Origin: Talpa occidentalis
Taxonomy: Eukaryota > Chordata > Mammalia > Eulipotyphla > Talpidae
Assembly (NCBI RefSeq): GCF_014898055.3
Contig: NW_023605083.1
Coordinates: forward strand, 62,660,228-62,724,227
DNA length: 64,000 nt
Direction of reading: 5' to 3'
This document shows, piece by piece, positions 60,425-64,000 of the stretch. Numbering within the stretch: position 1 is the first letter of the stretch; each line of letters starts with the position of its first letter. A program made the position numbers and the translations under genes. Under the pieces are notes generated by a model. It saw only the letters and a list, made by a program, of their open reading frames with translations, did no database searches and had not been told where the DNA came from.

Positions 60425-60978
60425 ATAGTCAGCGATAATCACAGCAATGAAATGAGAACAATTTTAGAAGTCATAACTATTTGGAGTTAAAAACCACAAT
60501 TCAGACATTTTAAATATAATTACTAAAAAACAACCATGTCAAAGTTTCTATAAACAAAATATCCTGTGATTTTTAGTGGCATGTTACCCAGAAAGTAAGT
60601 TTTAAAATTAAGAAAAATAATTAAACCGTCAACAATAAAAACAAAAGACATTGTACTAGCCTCCAAATTCTTTCCAATTAAAAAAAAAATTCCAAAAGAA
60701 AATACAGAAAAGCCGGTAGGATATTCTAGGACTAAAGTTATGATAAAATAATATTATTTCCTATAAGTAGTTATTTCTATTTAGAAAAAAATAATCATTC
60801 CAGATATATGAAAACCCAGAACATGCAGAATCCAAGTACCTTTTCTTGTTTTTCCTTTTAAATTAAAAAATATAAAACGAGCTTATCATAAAAAGAATAC
60901 TCAGCCACCTATAAATCTACCACCCATGGATGACCTTGCAGTTTCCTTTCACAATATGTCACAATTATCCTTCTCATT
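60425..60978. other. Unannotated AT-rich sequence
   Basis: About 60860 to 60998 and, beyond the SINE, 61325 to 61440 may belong to one old repeat (TGGATGTGCCACCGTTTATT, TAACCAGTTCCCTGTGATTC) interrupted by the SINE; the family is uncertain. Confidence 0.35.
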
Positions 60979-60998
60979 AAAAATTCTCCTATAGCTTT

Positions 60999-61300
60999 TT
61001 TTTTAAAGATTTATTTATTTATTTATACAAGATTGATTGATTGATTGATTTATACAAACACTGGGTATAGTCAGAAGTGCGGGAGGGTGAGAGAATTCAC
61101 CAGAGCCAGAGCGGGGAGCAGAGCAGGCAGAAGGACCGAAGTACACTGCTGAGGGGAGCAGCGGGCGGCAGGAGAGGTCTGTGCGCCATGTGGGACCCTC
61201 CTTCGGTAGCCGGGGAGCAGCCGGGGATCGAACCGGCGCTGCAGAAGCAGCGGGTAGCTTCACAACCCAGCGCTCAACCACTGCGCCACCAGGGAGGCCC
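60999..61300 (-). mobile_element. Young tRNA-derived SINE, antisense
   Basis: On the minus strand it starts GGGCCTCCCTGGTGGCGCAG, has a B box (GGTTCGATCCC) and ends in a tail that includes an ATCA/GATT-type run (plus-strand GATTGATTGATTGATTGATT at 61030-61049). TSD: AAAAATTCTCCTATAGCTTT at 60979-60998 and again at about 61305-61324. It has the same extra GCTGCTCCCCGGCTACCG segment after the B box as the copy at 60.1 kb, so the two belong to one subgroup. Confidence 0.96.
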
Positions 61301-61324
61301 AAAAAAAAATTCTCCTATAGCTTT

Positions 61325-62536
61325 AATAGTGATGTCGGGGTCAGGGATTGCAGACTATCACAATATGGAAAATAACAAATTATGGATGTGCCACCGTTTA
61401 TTTAACCAGTTCCCTGTGATTCACATGGCAAGCACATCACCCTTGAAAAGCCCCACTGCAGCCCAGTGCCCACACCCAGGATCCTGCCTTTTCCCAGGGA
61501 GCTTAAATTCCCACAGTTACCTCTGGCTTTGAACTCCAGCTTTCCACTGGTTGATTTTGAGTATGATTGCCTTGGCATGTTGTCTTTGATGTGTCACTTC
61601 TAGGATTAAAACCTTTTAATAAATAGTTTTCCAAGCCCTTGTAACAAAGGGTTAGTTCTTAGTTTGGCTTTATCTGACCCTTCGCTTGGTTTCTCTATAG
61701 TCTACATACAAGTGACACCATCCAATCATTGTCTTCCTCCATCTGACTGTCTCTTGTATCAAGAAAGATATAACAAAATAATAATAATAAATGAAGAGAA
61801 GGGGGAGGGAGAAAGCACTGCCTATCATCAAACAGCTGTTGAATTGTGACGTTTTCTGCTATTAGTACATGAAATTTCCCCTAAATCGTGCATTAGATTT
61901 TCTTTAAATTCTGGCAAGAGCAGTATAAATCACTATAAAAGTAGCAAAATGTGAAATATCTATACATTTATCAAAACATTTCACTTTCTACATTCAATAA
62001 GGAAGTAAGTCTAAGCAAAATCAAAAAAGGAGAGAAAAAAAGAAATTTTGTGGCCACGTGGCCAGTTCACAGCAAAAGTCTATTACGCCATGATTTGTAG
62101 TCTGTTACTCAACAGGAAGGAATCTTGGAAAAACAAGCATCTTGTTCTTGGAATGTCAGAGAAAAGCAAAATAATTTAAAATCCAATCAGTGGCTTAGGG
62201 CAAAACACTTATTCTTTTCTCCTGCTAGTTTTGAACAATAATTCTTCCACCATAGAGTTTACAGAGCTGGAGACCACTGGAATAACGACTAACTCTAGGA
62301 AAAACCTGAACCACACTGGCTTGCAAAGATTTGGGATCAGTGCAGGGCTATATATAGGGTGCAACCAAAGAAGAGGCGAGGAGGGGAGTGATGTGTGACG
62401 TGGAAGACTGGATTCTGGCAAGGGAAGAGCCTGCGCTGGAATTCTCATAGCAGAATAGTGATACTTGAAACCTTTGCTTTTACTTTTCCTTAAAACATAT
62501 GAGTTCACATGATTGTTCCAGTCACTCTTGCTATGT
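61325..62536. other. Unannotated intergenic sequence
   Basis: Apart from a possible old repeat at 61325-61440, nothing is recognised. AATAATAATAA lies near 61775. Confidence 0.4.
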
Positions 62537-62552
62537 AAAAATTATGCTACAG

Positions 62553-62824
62553 GGCCTCCCTGGTGACACAAGGGGTTAAGACACAACCTATGAAGCGGCC
62601 CGCGGCCTCTGCAGCACAAGTTCGATCCCCCAGCAGGGAGCTACCCACATGGCACAGCAGACCTCTCCTGGCTCGCCTGCTGCTCCCCTCAGCAGTGTAT
62701 TTCAGTGGATCTGCCTGTTCTGCTCCCCACTCTGTCTGTGGTGAATCCTCTCACACACACACGCCCCCTGCACCTCTGGCCTGTACCCCAGTTCTTATAT
62801 GCATAAATAAATAAATCTTTAAAA
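62553..62824 (+). mobile_element. tRNA-derived SINE, full length
   Basis: It runs from GGCCTCCCTGGTGACACAAG through a B box (AGTTCGATCCC) to TATGCATAAATAAATAAATC and A-rich sequence. A CACACACACACG expansion sits in the body at about 62751-62764. A perfect TSD, AAAATTATGCTACAG, lies at 62538-62552 and 62825-62839. The 3' body is the CTCTGGCCTGTACCCCAGTT type. Confidence 0.95.
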
Positions 62825-62839
62825 AAAATTATGCTACAG

Positions 62840-64000
62840 CTTAGTGGTATAAGCTACAATCATTTAATTTTTCTCACAATGTTGAGGATCAGAACTTTTG
62901 GAAAGGCTTAGCTAACAGCTGTCACTTAGGAGTCAGCTGCATTCAGATGTCCACTGGGGTTGTCCTCTGAAGGTCTGCCTGACTGGACAGCCCGGATGGC
63001 TCAGTCAAGTAGCTGGTGAGTGCTGGTCACCTTCAACTGAGAGCTCAGCTGACTCCACACACCCTCTGCAGGATGCTCCTCTGACAGCAGTGACACTTCT
63101 TTTATAGCAACTGGCTTCTTTATCACAAGAGATAAACGTGGAAACTACGTGATCTTTCCTGACCTTGCTTTGGAAGTCACGCATCACTTCCGCCATTTTC
63201 CATTAATTACAAATGAGTCACTAAATTAAATCCAGATTCAAGGGTAAAAGGATACAAACCCCAATTCTCAATAAGAGAAGTGTCCAAAAAAAAGGGTCAG
63301 AGACATTTTAACCCACCCTAACTGTATTATCCCACTTTTCACCCTGTCAGGCTAAGAAACATGAAGAGGAAATAACAAAAACCATAAACTTGGAATACTC
63401 CCCACTTTTTGACATTTCTTTTCTTTTCCCTCTCTTTTCTTCTTCCTTTTCAGGTTACATTCCCCTAATCTCTTTACTGAATCAGGGGGGCATTTCACTA
63501 CTACATGGGGTAAAAATTTCATCAAAATAACAACTGAATTCTCAGGAAATTATAAGCTTTTTTTTAATTTTCATTTTAGATTGGCTTCTACTATATTCAG
63601 TATATACTTATTGAACATGTTTTAACTGTTAGGCACTGTAACAAGTAACTAGAATTGTTAGTTATTCAAAAGAAAAGGAAACAGGGAAGAATTCATGTGT
63701 CACATTTTACCTTAAGTAACATTCATTTGGCTTGCAGATTTTTTAAATTCCAAGATAGATTCAACCATACCATTCAAATGTCTAGAATATTTTTCTGATA
63801 TACATTGCATTTTTATGCCTTTGTCTCTAAGGCACACTTTTCAAAAAAGGAAAGTTAGTTTAATACCTTTCAGTAGAAAATTTAGTCACATTTTAGACTA
63901 AGTTAATATTTACCATAATTGAATCCTTTAAGATTATTATATTTTCATTACATTGCATCACAGAATCATAGTGTTGGCTCCTTATAACCTGGCATCTCTC
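62840..64000. other. Unannotated intergenic sequence
   Basis: About 63590-63650 (ACTTATTGAACATGTTTTAA, TTAGGCACTGTAAC) hints at an old L2/MIR piece. No exon or RNA gene is seen to the window's end. Confidence 0.4.

Overview
This is about 64 kb of nuclear DNA from a placental mammal. It is intergenic or deep-intronic in character: I found no host exon, no host protein gene and no genuine RNA gene. The evidence for the host is the repeat content. It holds ancient repeats shared by all placentals (MIR, L2, MER5-like, MLT1-type LTRs, old L1M pieces), recent LINE-1 copies, and a lineage-specific tRNA-derived SINE ending in (AAAT)n and AATCTTT. The SINE resembles the tRNA SINEs of laurasiatherian mammals. 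A bat is one possibility, but I cannot name the species from sequence alone.

Layout. 1-20 kb is mostly old, AT-rich, unannotated sequence with decayed MER5, L1M, MIR, L2 and MLT1 pieces, four tRNA SINEs, a scrambled local duplication near 11.2-11.7 kb, and a solo LTR at 14.7-15.2 kb. At 21.1-23.15 kb a young L1 insertion has its 5' part inverted (twin priming), with a perfect 19-bp target-site duplication (TSD). At 23.8-26.0 kb there are three SINEs in a row. At 27.67-34.04 kb lies the only full-length L1: 5'UTR with a YY1-type site, ORF1, ORF2, G-rich 3'UTR. It is disabled by one frameshift in ORF1 and five in ORF2. At 35.1 kb there is a roughly 120-bp L1 stub whose 3'UTR resembles that of the inverted copy. 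A second solo LTR of the same family is at 36.7-37.2 kb. At 37.8 and 38.6 kb there is an exact 38-bp inverted repeat next to an old L1 relic. Further 5'-truncated L1 copies are at 39.1-39.8 kb (antisense), 51.0-52.1 kb and 59.3-59.5 kb. Six more SINEs are scattered from 40 kb to the end, including a young CpG-rich pair at 60.1 and 61.0 kb.

How the parts work together. The L1 family supplies endonuclease and reverse transcriptase. The TSDs and A-rich tails of the SINEs and truncated L1s show they were inserted by that machinery. The solo LTRs come from a separate retroviral-type mechanism with 4-bp TSDs. I found no credible new gene system; the most informative features are structural records of retrotransposition and local rearrangement. 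All family names come from recognition by eye. Boundaries of old repeats are approximate; those supported by TSDs are precise.
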